Assembly (NCBI GenBank): GCA_903921455.1
Contig: CAIXPZ010000130.1
Location: 1 to 53,816, forward strand
Reading direction: 5' to 3'
Origin: an uncultured Verrucomicrobia subdivision 3 bacterium
GTDB taxonomy: Bacteria > Verrucomicrobiota > Verrucomicrobiae > Limisphaerales > UBA11358
DNA length: 53,816 nt
The notes under the pieces are model-generated. The model made no database searches. It was given only the letters and a program-made list of their open reading frames with translations, and was not told where the DNA came from. The position numbers and the translations under genes are program-made. Numbering within the stretch: the stretch's first letter is position 1; each line of letters opens with the position of its first letter. Positions 20,701 to 30,800 of the stretch are shown one piece after another.

Positions 20701-21989
20701 AGGCGGGCGACCGGATAATCCGAATTCATCTGCGAATCGTCCCCGTAATACGCCCCCTCGGAAATGCCGTTGAACAGCGTGCCGGTCAGATGAAACGAGC
20801 CGTCCAGATTCGTGGTCACGGAAAGAATCGCCGGCATGCCGTTCGTCAGCGGCGCGCCGTTGGGTTGATAACTATACAGCGTGCTGCCGACGCCCGAAAC
20901 GAGCACCGTGCCATCCGGCAAGTCCAGCATCGTCTCGCCGTAAGCCACCGCATTGGAAACGGCGCTCGGAACGGTGATCGACGTGAAGGCGTTGGCCAAA
21001 TAATCGTATTCGTAATAGACCGAGCCGCTGCCGAAGCCGGTGACCGAGTTGGCCATGCAGCACAGCACCTTGCCGTTGACCATCATCGCCGCCGGCGCGT
21101 CCACGGCGCCGTTATTATTGGGGATGTCCGGCCCGGCGACCCAGGAGCCGAAATTCGTCGTCCCGGCGGGGGTGTAGAGGCCATCGGAATTGGTCGTCCA
21201 CGGCGTATAAATGGCGGTGTGGTTCGTGCCGCCGATGTAAAAGATTTTCCCGTTGGGCAGCAGCACGCCGGCGCCGATCTCATAGCCGTAGCCGAACAGC
21301 GGCGTCGGCACGCTCGCATCGGCGACCCATTTGTTCAAGGAGGGCACAAAGCGCTCGGAGTTGGTGCCGGTCAGGGTGAGAATGCTGCCATCCTGCAATT
21401 TCACCCAGGACGGCTCGTCCTGGCCGCCCAGCGCCGTGATGGCGACGGAATAGAGACTGTTGGTCACGTCATAAACGCGCGTGTCGCTGCCGGCGTTGCC
21501 CTGCAGCACATTGCCGTTGGGGAGGGTCTCGGTGCAACTGTCAATCGGCCCGTTCGGCACCGTCATCGGCGTGGTCCACGTATTGGCCACCGGATCATAG
21601 ATCTCCATCCGGCCGCCGCCGGTGCCATATTCGCCACCGGCCATGTAAACCCGGCCATCGCGCAACACCTGCGAGCCAAAATACCGCCGCGAATCGTGCG
21701 CCGAGGCCAGGGTCGTCCACGTGCCGCTCACATAACTGCCATGGCTGTCCGGGGTCAGCCGATACCAACTGGTTCCGCCGCCCTGGCACATCACGGTGCC
21801 ATCGGACAACAACAGCATGAGCTGGACGCCGCCGGGGGCCGGATTGGACAGAGCCGACCAAGTGCCGGCCGCCCGACCGCACAACGGCAGCAGGACCGCC
21901 AGGGCCAGCCACAGCCCCGACACGGTTGAATAAAGACGGGACGCCTGACGCAGACCAGCGCGGGCGGAGTTTGATTTTAGAATACGCAC
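14718..21989 (-). CDS. Giant secreted multidomain protein: Kelch propeller, LamG, PATR and MBG repeats, 2423 aa
   Basis: A surface or secreted mosaic protein. The start is a GTG at 21989; no ATG is available upstream. A signal peptide ends near CGRAA. Residues about 45-380 form a Kelch-type propeller (repeats such as [12 protein letters not shown] and [10 protein letters not shown]). About 383-490 is a galactose-oxidase-like early-set domain (RTYNWST...[11 protein letters not shown]). Then come FN3 (495-585), a concanavalin-like domain (600-755), LamG (775-990), an Ig-like domain, FN3, PATR repeats (1163-1590), an Ig-like domain, four double MBG units (1683-2347) and the shared C-terminal domain ending FYRVRSP. 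At the place where copper oxidases have YH, I read AYGETML, so oxidase activity seems lost and the propeller is probably a binding module. Promoter site C lies upstream, and the pseudopilin gene follows after 140 bp. Confidence 0.9.
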   Translation of the reverse strand: MRILKSNSARAGLRQASRLYSTVSGLWLALAVLLPLCGRAAGTWSALSNPAPGGVQLMLLLSDGTVMCQGGGTSWYRLTPDSHGSYVSGTWTTLASAHDSRRYFGSQVLRDGRVYMAGGEYGTGGGRMEIYDPVANTWTTPMTVPNGPIDSCTETLPNGNVLQGNAGSDTRVYDVTNSLYSVAITALGGQDEPSWVKLQDGSILTLTGTNSERFVPSLNKWVADASVPTPLFGYGYEIGAGVLLPNGKIFYIGGTNHTAIYTPWTTNSDGLYTPAGTTNFGSWVAGPDIPNNNGAVDAPAAMMVNGKVLCCMANSVTGFGSGSVYYEYDYLANAFTSITVPSAVSNAVAYGETMLDLPDGTVLVSGVGSTLYSYQPNGAPLTNGMPAILSVTTNLDGSFHLTGTLFNGISEGAYYGDDSQMNSDYPVARLTNGASTVYCRTYNWSTCNLMTGTNVVTTELALPAGMLAGTYPLVVTANGIASAPYSLTIAGTALPAVRSLAFTNISSSQMAFKWNAIGLSETGYVVQRSTNGVTFTTLALVSSAATNYTDSTVAPLGQYYYRVLGTNAFGLGLAPAPIFAASPPVTPVPAPWQSVDVGSVLGRGASGSNAAVFTVIGSGAGIGGTNDQFQFLGQPVAGDVTITARVTTNQNTGANALAAVMVRNSLDPAAAGAVMGYGGGSSNTQFQARTNAGASASVVNGLGGLAAPYWVRLVRSGNSLTGFTSPDGTTWTPVGAVSLVMEPVVYVGLAVGSGTYNLLNTSAFDNVTVSGTASASPVPLAYWKLDETGGATAQDSRANFDGTYSGAVLGQAGATPVTGYSAGFNGTSANVALPPLNLNSNVLTLTAWVNRSGNQSGATGLFFSRANATVSGLNFFNSTANELGYTWNGSSSTYNWHSLLIVPSNVWTFVALVIEPTRARLFMATNGVLVSATNSVANAVQAFDGASYIGQDSLGGRFFKGLLDEVQFYNQVLTPAQLAQLASTPAIVISAPVNGQEFLPPASLSLTADASATNGHVVNLVQFFNNGNLVGQTATPPYTNSVTNLVAGAYSFSARMFYDSGLVVSADPVGVVVETAPAVPQRVTATALASNLIYVSWAPSAGADGYVLNRGGVPLATLGGGTNYFVNTGLAAGSNYCYTVTATNQVGNSAASASACATTPGAASSLTWDASGSSAGPQDGSGSWDGVASTWWNGSTNTVWTDGLLAIFGSGTATNCTVSLTTEVSPAGLLFPAGAGGNYTLSNGGGDLNLTNSPVVTVSSSATISALVTGGGTLTKAGPGYLLLNNTNNFTDPVLVQGGTLEMASKSGDVVYTVTNGATLKIGYSTGGGYANTGLKVYGDGVSATTGFYLAGGAKYNVNGGLVVNTAPTTIRQYGSGLASIGIFDINTNPGLSISAAASGSVLDANIQLVSDGYGMVVTTATGAGTATGDLVINGPLNVGSLGFYKRGTGSVWLNGVATSGNAAIQLQSGTIFCGANSVLGQYATLNTSSGTTLDLKATSQTVAGGTLAGTLRLGLNKANTLPNAQITCLGGSLTLGGTLIVTNLGALPLAAGDNFILFNASTFTGNFSSKTLPVLSAGLLWDSSQLTNNGSITVVAPPTVSASPASTNLVYGNSATLTAVVTGTAPLAVQWYDRNTNLIAGATNVTLALVNPVVAASGNYRVIVTNLYGKATNFSAVTISKAPLTVIANNTNRVYGATNPVFSATFTNWVNGDTAAVLTGAPGLTTAAVTNSPVGSYPIVAAVGTLSATNYSFVFSNGTLAVTGAPLTITASNLSKTYGQNLVFAGTEFSSAGLLNGDTVTNVTLASAGATNLAAVAGYAIVPGSAQGARLTNYSLSYVNGTLTVNPAPLTVLANNTNRVYGATNPVFSATFTNWVNGDTAAVLTGAPGLTTAAVTNSPVGNYAIFAAAGTLSATNYSFVFSNGLLTVTGAPLTITASNLSKTYGQTLVFAGTEFSASGLLNNDTVTNVTLASAGATNTAAAGGYVVTAANAQGTGLTNYTLSYANGTLTVNPAWLTVIADSASRPYGATNPVFTATFTNFLNGDTAAVVGGAPDLTTAATTNSPVGSYAIVAAAGTLSATNYSFMFSNGLLAVTSAPLTITASNLSKTYGQTLVFAGTEFMASGLLNNDTVTNVTLASAGATNTAAAGGYVVTAANAQGSGLTNYTLSYGNGTLTVNPALLTVIANNTSRVYGATNPVFSATFTNWVNGDTAAVLTGAPGLTTAAVTNSPVGSYPIVAAVGTLSATNYSFVFSNGLLAVTSAPLTITASNLSKTYGQTLVFAGTEFSASGLLNNDTVTNVTLASAGATNAAAAGLYDITVTNAQGGGLTNYSVTYLAGTLTVTNATVVIPVITSTAAVGGGGFALSGTGGAGQSYVLVATTNLVVPVWIPVATNVADGAGVFHLTDPGATNRCEFYRVRSP
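14949..16943 (-). repeat. Four tandem 498-bp units coding double MBG domains
   Basis: The marker gtgaaggt recurs at 15373, 15871, 16369 and 16867, exactly 498 bp apart each time. Each unit codes 166 residues: one half with [17 protein letters not shown] and one half with [19 protein letters not shown], both typical of MBG domains. Long stretches are nearly identical between units, so copy number could change by recombination, always in frame. Confidence 0.9.
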
Positions 21990-22047
21990 AAATGATACAA
22001 TAGAAATCGGGAGCCACCGGGGCAGCCACCAATCATGAATGACTTTG

Positions 22048-22091
22048 GATACTACACATGATTAAAGGTTAAAATACCACATTCGGGGGAG
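22048..22091 (-). promoter_or_regulatory. Promoter site C (CTCCCCC-GAATGTGGTAT module)
   Basis: Minus strand 22091-22074 reads CTCCCCCGAATGTGGTAT, and GTGTAGTATC follows at 22057-22048, 34 nt from the first base of the box. A leader of about 50 nt would lead to the GTG start at 21989. The interval 22092-22204 holds A-rich and GC-rich stretches with no gene. Confidence 0.7.
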
Positions 22092-22204
22092 ATGGCAAAA
22101 AAACCTAATGAAAGCCCCAAAAAAACACAAACACGCAGCCACCGACACCCCCGGCCAACGAATTAGAGCCGGAACGACACCGGAACGGAAAGGTCAGGCC
22201 GTAT

Positions 22205-22412
22205 AGAGCATATTCATAAATACTGTAGCCGTTCGGCTGGGAGCAAAATCAGGGCGGTTTTTTTGAGTTTTGGCTTCGTTTCGGCTTAGTCACAGGGTTG
22301 CAGGGAGGGTTGCAGAGAACCTGCTCCTGCGCCAAAGGCCGATGATCGGCACCGCTCGCCAAAACCCAAAAATCCTCGCTCCGAACGGCGACATCATTTC
22401 TGCAAACGCTCT
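22205..22412. repeat. MITE-like palindromic intergenic element, copy 2 (208 bp)
   Basis: This is a diverged copy of 10006-10192. The ends are AGAGC (22205) and GCTCT (22412), and the imperfect terminal inverted repeat of about 32 bp includes a perfect GCCGTTCGG pairing. The inner arms are TTTTTGAGTTTTGGC (22260-22274) and GCCAAAACCCAAAAA (22358-22372), with 14 of 15 paired. The central CAGGGTT/AACCTG pair is kept, although the loop is longer than in copy 1. It lies behind the GH29 gene and 113 bp upstream of promoter site C. Confidence 0.7.
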
Positions 22413-22504
22413 AAGGAAGCGACGGATTTCGTCAATGGACAAAAGAAGTCCGATAGGCATCTGCGCTCGCTGCCAGCACGGCGGCGATGCAGCGGACAAA
22501 CGCG

Positions 22505-24910
22505 CTAACGGGCCGTCTTATCTTTTTCCGTCTGATCCACCGCCGCCCCCTGCTCACGCCGAACGAGATAGTTGGTGCGATTCAAGGCCGGATAACCTTC
22601 GTCGCGAATCCGTTTGCCGAGCTGCCGGAAATTGGCGGCGACATCCTCCGGGATGGAACCGTCGGGCTGAGAGCCGAAGTTGAGCAGGAGATTGGCGTTG
22701 TTGTCTGCGGCGTTCACCAACATGCGCCAGAGTTTGTCCACGGGCTGGCAGCGACTGGCAGGACTCCATTCCCAGGTTCCCTGACTGGTGACGGCGATTT
22801 CGGCCTTCTTATTGAAATTACGGGTCCACGCCTCGGCGGCCAGCTTGCGAATCCGCTGGTCCTGCGGCGTCCGGTTGCCGTAATGCATGGCGATGGATTT
22901 CAACTCACGTTCGCCCACGAGCACGTCCTCGGTGCCGGTGGCACCAGTCTTGAAATTGATCAAGGCATGCGGCTGGTATTGATGAATGAGATCGTAGAAC
23001 TCCTGCATCTTGAACATCTCGCTGTTGGCGAGCACGCCGCCGAGAGGGTCGAACCAGAAGCCGGCAATAGATCCGTAGTTGGTGCAGAGTTCGGACAACT
23101 GCTGTTTGCAGAAGTCGCGGTATTTCTCGAAGTCTTCGGGCTGACGATATTTGAAATAGTCCGGAGCTTTGGCATAGCCGGGGCGCCCGACGGCGTAAAG
23201 TTCCTTCGGCAAATAGTATGGATGCGTCCAATCTATCCCGATGGAGTAGTAAATGAACAGGGGCATCCCGCGCTCGTGACAGGCCTGGGCCAACTCGCCA
23301 ACAAAATCGCGGTGCATCGGATAATCCATGCTGTCCCAGTCGGTCGCATGGCTGTCCCACAAACAAAAGCCGTCGTGATGTTTCGCTACGAAGGTGAGGT
23401 AGCGCATGCCGCTGTCCTCGGCGAGTTGGACGATGGCCTTCGCGTCGAAACCGGAGGCATCCACCGCGCGCGCCATCTGCTGATATTCGGCTAGGGGAAT
23501 GCGCTCGTTGAACATGGCCCACGCGGCGTGGTGTTTTCCCCAGACGCCCCAATGGATAAACATACCCAGGCGGGCGTCATCGAACCATGCCAGCGCCGCT
23601 GCGCGGGGCGATTTCTGATAAAGGGCCGCCCGGTCTTTGAGAAAATAGGGAATGGCATTGGTCGCCGGCTCATGGAGGGGAAAGGCGAGATTGAAGCTGG
23701 GGGTCCCCTGAAACGGATCTTTTTCGCCGGCGGCAGCGTAGAGGCAAACCGGGTTGCCGCCGTCATCGAAGAGTAGTTGAGGCCGTTCGAGATTGCTGAG
23801 GGCGTGCTTGCGGCCGGCGATGTCGGTGAACTCCCGGAGCGAGACGAGGTTGTGCGCGGCGGGTTGCCAATCGCCCCACCCTTTTTCAGAAGTGACGAGC
23901 GCGAGCGCGCCGAATTGCGGCGAGAGCCCCCGCGCCTGCGGCGAAAAATCCTTCACGATGGCGTAGTAGCGGTCACGCTTTTGGTCATACCAGAAATACG
24001 GATCTTCAGCGCTGTAACGCGCATCGTTCAAGGCGGGGCCGACCAGGCGGAACGGACCGTCGGGTTGGTCCGCGGCGGCAATCCAGTGCGCCATGAACCC
24101 GCCGGCCGGCGCGCTGCGCGTCTTGAACATCATCAGGTAGCGCCCATCGCGGCCGCGCGTGACGCTGGGATTGACGGCGCGACAGAAGGTGTTCGTCTGG
24201 TCCGGCGCCATGAGCGGCTGGTCCGAGCGACGAAATTTCCCCGCGATCATATCCGCCACGGAATCCGCGACGGCGACGCCGATGCGCTGACCATCCGCGT
24301 GCTGCATCCAGCGGTCGGAGTTCGGCACCAAATAATTGGCGACATAATAGAGATAGATTTTGCCCCCGAATCTCTTGATATGGGCGTTGTGGGCGCTGAA
24401 GCAGTCCCAGCGATTGGTGTCGCCGGTGCCGCGCAAAACCGTGGCGACGGGTTGGAACGGGCCGGCGGGCGAATCCGAGACCGCGGCCGCAATCTCGGAA
24501 TACTTCATCCAGCCGCGCATGTCCTTGAACAGTTTCTCGTCGCCGGGGGCGCGCCCTTCGCTGCCCGTTTTCCAGCGGGAATAGAAGAGATAGTATTTGC
24601 CGTCCTCGCCGCGAATACCGGAGCCGCACCAGATATAATTACCAACCGCCTGGAAAATATTTTCGGGAGCGATGGAGCCGAGCCGGCCGGTGAAATCGAG
24701 CGTGTCAGCGGCAAAGGCGGTCGCGGCAAGCAGCATTGATAGCAGCATGGCAACTTTGCCAACCACTCCGGCACGAATACCATGGAGCCGTTGCAGACGT
24801 AACATAATCAGCCTTTGATACGGGCCATAGGATCGCGGGTCCCGTAACGCAAGCAAACTGGCGAGCAAGACAATCGGGCGCATCGGTTGCAACTGCGGTG
24901 AAAGGCTCAT
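22505..24910 (-). CDS. Propeller-GH29 fusion: predicted secreted alpha-L-fucosidase, 801 aa
   Basis: Residues about 70-420 look like a GH43/GH117-type five-bladed propeller (GEDGKYYLFYSRW, FGGKIYLYYVANY, SAEDPYFWYDQKRDRYY). Residues 440-780 are a GH29 domain (LGMFIHWGVWG, KHHDGFCLWDS at 510-520, GFWFDPLGG with Asp621 as the expected nucleophile). The enzyme should release alpha-L-fucose or a related sugar; the propeller may act on a second linkage or only bind. The start is uncertain. The ATG at 24910 overlaps the stop of the GH2 gene as ATGA, which suggests coupling, but a clean signal peptide (MLRLQRLHGIRAGVVGK..., cut near ATAFA) begins at the ATG at 24805, which also has AAAGG upstream. 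It is the last gene of its unit. The general acid could not be assigned by eye. Confidence 0.9.
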   Translation of the reverse strand: MSLSPQLQPMRPIVLLASLLALRDPRSYGPYQRLIMLRLQRLHGIRAGVVGKVAMLLSMLLAATAFAADTLDFTGRLGSIAPENIFQAVGNYIWCGSGIRGEDGKYYLFYSRWKTGSEGRAPGDEKLFKDMRGWMKYSEIAAAVSDSPAGPFQPVATVLRGTGDTNRWDCFSAHNAHIKRFGGKIYLYYVANYLVPNSDRWMQHADGQRIGVAVADSVADMIAGKFRRSDQPLMAPDQTNTFCRAVNPSVTRGRDGRYLMMFKTRSAPAGGFMAHWIAAADQPDGPFRLVGPALNDARYSAEDPYFWYDQKRDRYYAIVKDFSPQARGLSPQFGALALVTSEKGWGDWQPAAHNLVSLREFTDIAGRKHALSNLERPQLLFDDGGNPVCLYAAAGEKDPFQGTPSFNLAFPLHEPATNAIPYFLKDRAALYQKSPRAAALAWFDDARLGMFIHWGVWGKHHAAWAMFNERIPLAEYQQMARAVDASGFDAKAIVQLAEDSGMRYLTFVAKHHDGFCLWDSHATDWDSMDYPMHRDFVGELAQACHERGMPLFIYYSIGIDWTHPYYLPKELYAVGRPGYAKAPDYFKYRQPEDFEKYRDFCKQQLSELCTNYGSIAGFWFDPLGGVLANSEMFKMQEFYDLIHQYQPHALINFKTGATGTEDVLVGERELKSIAMHYGNRTPQDQRIRKLAAEAWTRNFNKKAEIAVTSQGTWEWSPASRCQPVDKLWRMLVNAADNNANLLLNFGSQPDGSIPEDVAANFRQLGKRIRDEGYPALNRTNYLVRREQGAAVDQTEKDKTAR

Positions 24911-27810
24911 CGGGACTGCAGTGTGATCGACATCGCAGCCAGACCGGCACCCTGCGCGGTGACGGTGATCGTGCCGCGGTCACCCGGCTTGGAACGGACG
25001 ATGGCCAGCGCGAGACCGTTGAAGGCCGGTCGCTCATGACTTTGGAACGGCACGAAGGAAGTCGCGTCGCCGTTATCCGTGGCGATGATTTCGCCCGCAC
25101 CGGCGATGGTGAATTGGATTTGGTTATCGGCGGTCGGCACGGTCAGCCCATTTTTATCGGTGACGCGCACGGTGAGATACGACAAATCCGCGCCATCGGC
25201 GGCGATCGTGGCGCGGTCCGCGGAAAGCGCGAGCCGGGCGGGTGTGCCGGTGGTTTTCACCACGTCGGTCGCCCAGGGCCTGCCATTTTTGTAAGCGACG
25301 ACCTTGAGTTCACCCGGCTGGTAAACGACGTCGTCCCAGCGCAGGCGGTATTCAAACTGACCTTTCATTTTTTTGCCAAGCGACTTGCCGTTGAGGAACA
25401 ATTCCGCCGAATCGCCGGAAGTGTAAACATGCACCGGCGTCACCTGGCCCACGCGATCCGGCCAGTTCCAATGCGGTAAAATATGGGCCAGCGGCAAGCC
25501 GGGACGCCAGCGGGCCTGATACAGGTAATAGCGATCCTTCGGGAAGCCCGCAAGGTCCACGATACCGAAATAGCTGCTGCGCGACGGGCAGCGGATTTTG
25601 CCGAACTCCTCCAGCTCTTTTTTCATCGCGGCCATTTTCGCCGGATCCCGATCGTGGATGTTAAGCAGGTTGCTCAGATCGTTGTTGTAGGGCGTGGGCT
25701 CGCCGAGGTAATCGAAGCCGGTCCAGACAAATTCGCCGGCGAAACCCGGGTTATGGTCGAGCGCGGCAAATTCCTCGTCCGGCGGGCAGGCCCAGCCGGG
25801 CGCGTCCACGTCGTAGGACGAAACCTGGAAATTCACGCGCGAGGCATTGCCGCGTTTGACGGGGAAAAAGTATTCACCGCGCGAGCTGATGCACGACGAT
25901 GATTCACTGGAAAAGAACGGCTTGGTTTCGTTGCCGGGAAAAGCCAAGAGCTGGCCGTAGGTATTGATGGCGTAATTCAAGCCCTGAATGTCCACGCCGT
26001 GGCGGAATTCACTCTTGGCCGCACCGTCCCAGACGCCGGCGGAAACGGGCCGCATCGGATCTTCAGCATGGACGATGTCGCGCAATTCCCTGGCGGGATT
26101 GAGCGTGCCCTGCTCGCCCACCTCGTTGCCGGTGCTCCAGATGACGATGCCCGGATGATTGCGGAAATGCCGCACCATCGCCTGCAAATCCCGCACATGC
26201 CATTCGGGATACAGCCTCGCATAATCGTTCGGATTCTTGCCGGATTTCCAGCAGTCAAGCGCCTCGCACATCACCAGAAAGCCCATCCGGTCCGCGAGGT
26301 CGAGAAACTCCGGCGCCGGCGGATTGTGCGAGGTGCGGAGCGCATTACAGCCCAGGTCCTTCAAAATCTGCAGCTCGCGTTCCATCGCCCGCGTGTTGAA
26401 CGCCGCGCCCAGCGCACCGAGGTCGTGATGGTTGCAGGTGCCCTGGATTTGGACCCGCCGGCCGTTCAGGAGAAAGCCGTGGTCGTGCGTAAATTCGAAC
26501 GTGCGGATGCCGAAGGGAGTTTCGTAGCGGTCAACCACCTTCCCGTCTTGCTCGAGGGAGGTGACGACCACATAGCGATCCGGATTCTCAGGACTCCACA
26601 GCCTGGGCCGGCGGAACTTGAGTTCGCAGGTTGACGCCGCGGTTTTGCCGGCGGCGATTTCGCCGCTACTCAGCTCGATTTCGCCAACCGATTTACCCAG
26701 CGAACCGTCCGCCGGCAACTCGTAGAATTGGTTCCGAAGCGTGACGGTGGCCGCCGCGGCCGAGTCGTTATTCACATCGACTTTCACTTTTACCGTGGCC
26801 GCGTCCGGGGAGACCTCCGGCGTGGTGACAAACGTGCCCCATTGCCCCACATGCACCGGCGCGGTCTTGATCAGCCAGACGTGGCGGTAGATGCCCGCGC
26901 CGGGATACCAGCGCGAACCCCATTTTTCCGTGTCGAGCCGAACGGCCAAGACGTTTTCGGCGCCGAATTTTATCTTGTCCGTAAGGTCGAGCTGAAACCC
27001 CTGATAACCGAGCGGCCAGCCACCGACGTATTCGCCGTTCAGGTAAACCATGGAATTGGCCATCGCGCCGTCGAACGCCACGGTGAGGCGTTTGCCCGCG
27101 TCCTCCCGGGACACGGTGAAATGTTTCCGATACCAGCCGATGCCCTTCCACGGCAGCTTGCCGGAGTTGCCGGGCAGGTCGAAGCGGAAGGGGCCTTCGA
27201 TACCCCAGTCGTGCGGCAGGTTGAGCTGACGCCAGGGCGAATCATCAAAAGCGGCGGCCGCCGGGCTGAGCGACGAGCCGGACTGGCGGAGGTTCTGGAT
27301 TTCGGCGCCGGCGGCGTCGAATAATTTCACCTCGCGAATACTGGCCCAATGGCCGGCGGGCAGCGAGGTGGTGCGGACGCGGAGGAACTGCGCCGCGCCC
27401 GGCAACGGCTTCCAAGCGTAACCATCGGCGCTGCGCTCCACGACGAAGCCGTAGTTCGAGCCGGGAGATTCCCACTGGATTTCGGCGCGACTGACGTTGA
27501 GTTCGCCGCCGAACTCAAGCATGAGCCATTGCTTGGCACCGGCGCCGTCAGCACACCAGCGCGTGGCGGGATCGCCGTCCATCGCGAACTCCGCGGAGTT
27601 GCCGGCTTCCTCGCTGGAGGCGGAGAGGGAAAACCGGGAACTGCTCGCGCCCGGCTCCGGCACGCGCGCGCCGTCCGCCTGCAAGCCGAAGCGGGCAAAC
27701 CGCCAGCCGGCGTCAAACGACCCGGTCTGGCGCGGCGACTCTGCGAGCGCAGAAAAACCACGGACCGCCAGAAGGGAGGCGAGTGCCCATACGCGAATTC
27801 TATTACTCAT
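24907..27810 (-). CDS. GH2 beta-galactosidase-type glycosidase with inserted F5/8 type C-like domain, 967 aa
   Basis: A secreted retaining exo-glycosidase of the GH2 clan. The signal peptide ends near SALAE. The GH2 sugar-binding domain starts with FDAGWRFARFG and is interrupted at about residues 55-172 by a discoidin-like (CBM32-like) domain (DGDPATRWCADG, VERSADGYAW), then resumes with LPHDWGIEGPF and WYPGAGIYRHVWL. An Ig-like linker and a TIM barrel follow (NHHDLGALG, ALRTSHNPPAPEFLDLADRMGF). The likely acid/base is Glu563 in GNEVGEQG and the nucleophile Glu636 in FSSESSS. The C-terminus has DUF4982-like and Ig-like domains. Galactoside is the most likely substrate, although some GH2 enzymes of this layout act on other beta-glycosides. 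It lies 23 bp behind a giant surface gene and overlaps the GH29 gene by ATGA. Confidence 0.93.
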   Translation of the reverse strand: MSNRIRVWALASLLAVRGFSALAESPRQTGSFDAGWRFARFGLQADGARVPEPGASSSRFSLSASSEEAGNSAEFAMDGDPATRWCADGAGAKQWLMLEFGGELNVSRAEIQWESPGSNYGFVVERSADGYAWKPLPGAAQFLRVRTTSLPAGHWASIREVKLFDAAGAEIQNLRQSGSSLSPAAAAFDDSPWRQLNLPHDWGIEGPFRFDLPGNSGKLPWKGIGWYRKHFTVSREDAGKRLTVAFDGAMANSMVYLNGEYVGGWPLGYQGFQLDLTDKIKFGAENVLAVRLDTEKWGSRWYPGAGIYRHVWLIKTAPVHVGQWGTFVTTPEVSPDAATVKVKVDVNNDSAAAATVTLRNQFYELPADGSLGKSVGEIELSSGEIAAGKTAASTCELKFRRPRLWSPENPDRYVVVTSLEQDGKVVDRYETPFGIRTFEFTHDHGFLLNGRRVQIQGTCNHHDLGALGAAFNTRAMERELQILKDLGCNALRTSHNPPAPEFLDLADRMGFLVMCEALDCWKSGKNPNDYARLYPEWHVRDLQAMVRHFRNHPGIVIWSTGNEVGEQGTLNPARELRDIVHAEDPMRPVSAGVWDGAAKSEFRHGVDIQGLNYAINTYGQLLAFPGNETKPFFSSESSSCISSRGEYFFPVKRGNASRVNFQVSSYDVDAPGWACPPDEEFAALDHNPGFAGEFVWTGFDYLGEPTPYNNDLSNLLNIHDRDPAKMAAMKKELEEFGKIRCPSRSSYFGIVDLAGFPKDRYYLYQARWRPGLPLAHILPHWNWPDRVGQVTPVHVYTSGDSAELFLNGKSLGKKMKGQFEYRLRWDDVVYQPGELKVVAYKNGRPWATDVVKTTGTPARLALSADRATIAADGADLSYLTVRVTDKNGLTVPTADNQIQFTIAGAGEIIATDNGDATSFVPFQSHERPAFNGLALAIVRSKPGDRGTITVTAQGAGLAAMSITLQSR

Positions 27811-27833
27811 ATGATGATATTAAAAAATACCAA

Positions 27834-30800
27834 CTAGCGCGACTGGACGCGATAGAAACGCTGCTGATAATTGGATGCATTCAGATCGGTGAAGCTGAAA
27901 ACGCCGCCGGCGTTCGCAGAATTTGTCTGCACCGGCAACCACGCCGACGGCGGCAGGTTCGTCGCCGTCAGCAGCACATACGCCGCGTTGGGCGAACCGC
28001 TGCCGGCCAGCGTGAACGAGGTCCGGCTGACCGCCAGGCTCGCGTTGGTCACCACCGGTTGCGCCGTCACCGCAAAGTTCGCCATCACCGCAAGGTCATT
28101 CGTCACGAGCCAATCCGTGCGCGGATTCTCAGTGCGGCTGTCGCTCCAGTTCACAAAATAGCTGCCGGGGTTCGGCACCGCCGTCACCGCCGTCCCATTC
28201 GCGCCAAAGTTCACGATCTGATTAGTGCCGCCGCTCAAGGCGCCGTTCGGTCCCGCCGCATACGCCAACGTGCAAGTGGCCACGACGAGGCTCAAGGTGC
28301 CGTTAGTGGGCAGCGTGTTGGTTTTCCAACTGACGCCATTGGTCAAGGCGGGCAGCGTCAGGCTGGCGAACGCACCGCTGTAGGCGCCGGCGGCGAACAA
28401 CTTGAAGCTATCGCCCAGCGCCAGTGCGTTGGTGCCGAGATTGGTCACGATCAGCGAACCACCCTGCGTCAGCGTGCCGGTGACGGCGGCGAGGTCGTTG
28501 GTCGGCACGCCGCCATTACGGCTCAATTCCATGATGGTCCGGCTGCCGCCGGTCAGATTCAGGCCGCTGCCAAAAGACAGTTTGCCAATGCCGTTGGTGC
28601 CGGGGGCGAGGGTTCCCGCGTTGGTCACGCCGCCATTGATGGTGCCGGTGCCGCCAAGGGTGCCGTTGGTCTGAATCGTCACCGCGCTGCCCGCTGCCAG
28701 CGATCCGCTCACCAGCAAGGTGCCATTACTTATGGTCGTGGGGCCGGTGTAGGTGCTCGCGGCGGTGAGTCTCAAGGTTCCAGCACCAGCCTTGATCAGC
28801 GAACAGGCACTGCCATTTTGAGCGATGGGCATATTGATATGCAGATCCACGCCGCTGCTGGTGGTGCCGGCTTCGGTGGTTATGAGGTAACCGGTCTGGC
28901 CAGAATCCGGCCTTAGCAGAATGCCCTGACTGTTGTTGATGACCGACGTATTGGAACTGGCCAGCGAATTGATGGTGCCGCTGACGGAATTGTAGCTGCC
29001 CAAATCCAGTCGCGCCGAGCCGGCGATGGTGCCGCCGGTCAGATTGTAGGTCACGGCGAACGCGCCGAGGCCGCCGTTGCCGGTGACGGTGCCGCCGTTG
29101 ACATTCAAGGCGGTCAGCCCACCGCCCCAGCCGGTGGGATTGTTGCTCAACGCCAAGGTTCCGCCACGGTTGACCGTGACCGCACCATGAAAGGCGGAGG
29201 CGTTGAAGGATCCGTTGTTCTGGTTGGCGACCAGCGTCCCGCCATTCACAACCGTATCGCCGGTATACGTGTTGGCTCCGGAAAGGATGAGCGCGCTGCC
29301 GCCAGCCTTGGCCAACGAACCGGTCCCCTTTAGCACGGCGCCAATGGTGGCGTTGTTGCTGGCGGTGATCACGGGCGCACCGGCCAGATTGATCCCGCCG
29401 CCGCCACCCGCGAGAGTGTAGCTGCCGCCGCCGGTCGGGTTGAAAATGATTCCCGCCGGCGTCACATCGCTGGTGATGGTGACGGTGCAATTGGTCGTGG
29501 TATTCACGCCGAACGCGGCCGCATTGCCGTCGGCCCAGACCAGATCGCCGGCGCCATACAACCAGTTGACCGAGCCGCCGCCCCAAGTGCCGCTGCCATC
29601 CTGCGCACTGCTGGTTCCGCCATTCGCATCCCACGTCAGGGTCGCGCCGAGGATGGGGGTGGTGGCGCAGGCGCTGGGACTGGCAGCCGAACTACCGCCG
29701 GGGTTCACGGCAGCGACGGTGTAGCAATACGTCGTGCCGCCGCTCAAACCGCCATCCAAATAATTAGTGCCCGTCAGCGTGGCCAGCGGCGTGCCATCCC
29801 GGCTCAAGACATAGGTGGTGGCGTTGCTGACCGCCGACCACGTCAGCATCATCTGATTCGTGGAAACCGGCGTGGCCGTCAGGTTCGATGGCGCGGAAGC
29901 CGGCGGGTTGACGCCGGTGAAGGCGACGACCGCAACCGCCCCGCTAGCGGACAGACCAGAAACATCCCATGCCAGACCGGCATTGAGCACAGGCAGATTA
30001 ATGCCGGTAAAGCTGCCAGCGTAAACGGCCGCATTGAACAACGTGAACGTGTCAGCCGCGGCGAACGTGCCGGCGAGATTGGTAACGGTCAGCGTCCCGC
30101 CATAGGTCACGGTGGTAACTCCCCGCACCTGGTCGCCCGTCCCGGCAGACCGGTTGAGATGCAGCAAGGCGCTGCCGGACAGCGTCAAGGCATTGCTAAT
30201 GGTCAGCGTGCCGATGTTCGTGGTGCCGGGCGACAAGGTGCCGCCGGCGCTGATAGTGGTCGGGCCGCTGATACTGCCAGTGCCACCGAGCGTGCCGCTG
30301 TTGGTTACCATCACAGCGCCCGCCGCCGTGCGTCCGTTGACCCACAACGCACCCGCATTCACGGTGGTCGAGCCGGTGTAAGTGTTGGTGGCGGCCAGTT
30401 CCAAAATACCGTTCCCATTCTTAACGACGGAACCGCCATTCCAAAGGTAGGCTGCCGCCTTCAGGTCGCTCACGCCGGTTCCGCGCGTCACATTGAACGT
30501 AGCGGTGCTGCCATTCAGATTGAGACCGCTGGAACCGATGATCAAGTCCGGCGCACCGCCACTGGTCACAAAGGTGTTGCCGCCCGTGAACACGAAGTTC
30601 ACCCCACTGGAAGTATCAATCGTGCCACCACCGCCCGCGTCAAAAGTGAACGTATCGCCCGCGAAGTCATAACGATACCCGCCGCCCACTTGAGTCACTT
30701 TGAAGGTGGAGCCGTTGTTGATGAAAATGCCGCCGCCGGCATAGGAACCCCAGGCCGTGGCATTCAAGACCAGCGACCCGCCATTGATGAACGTCCCGCC

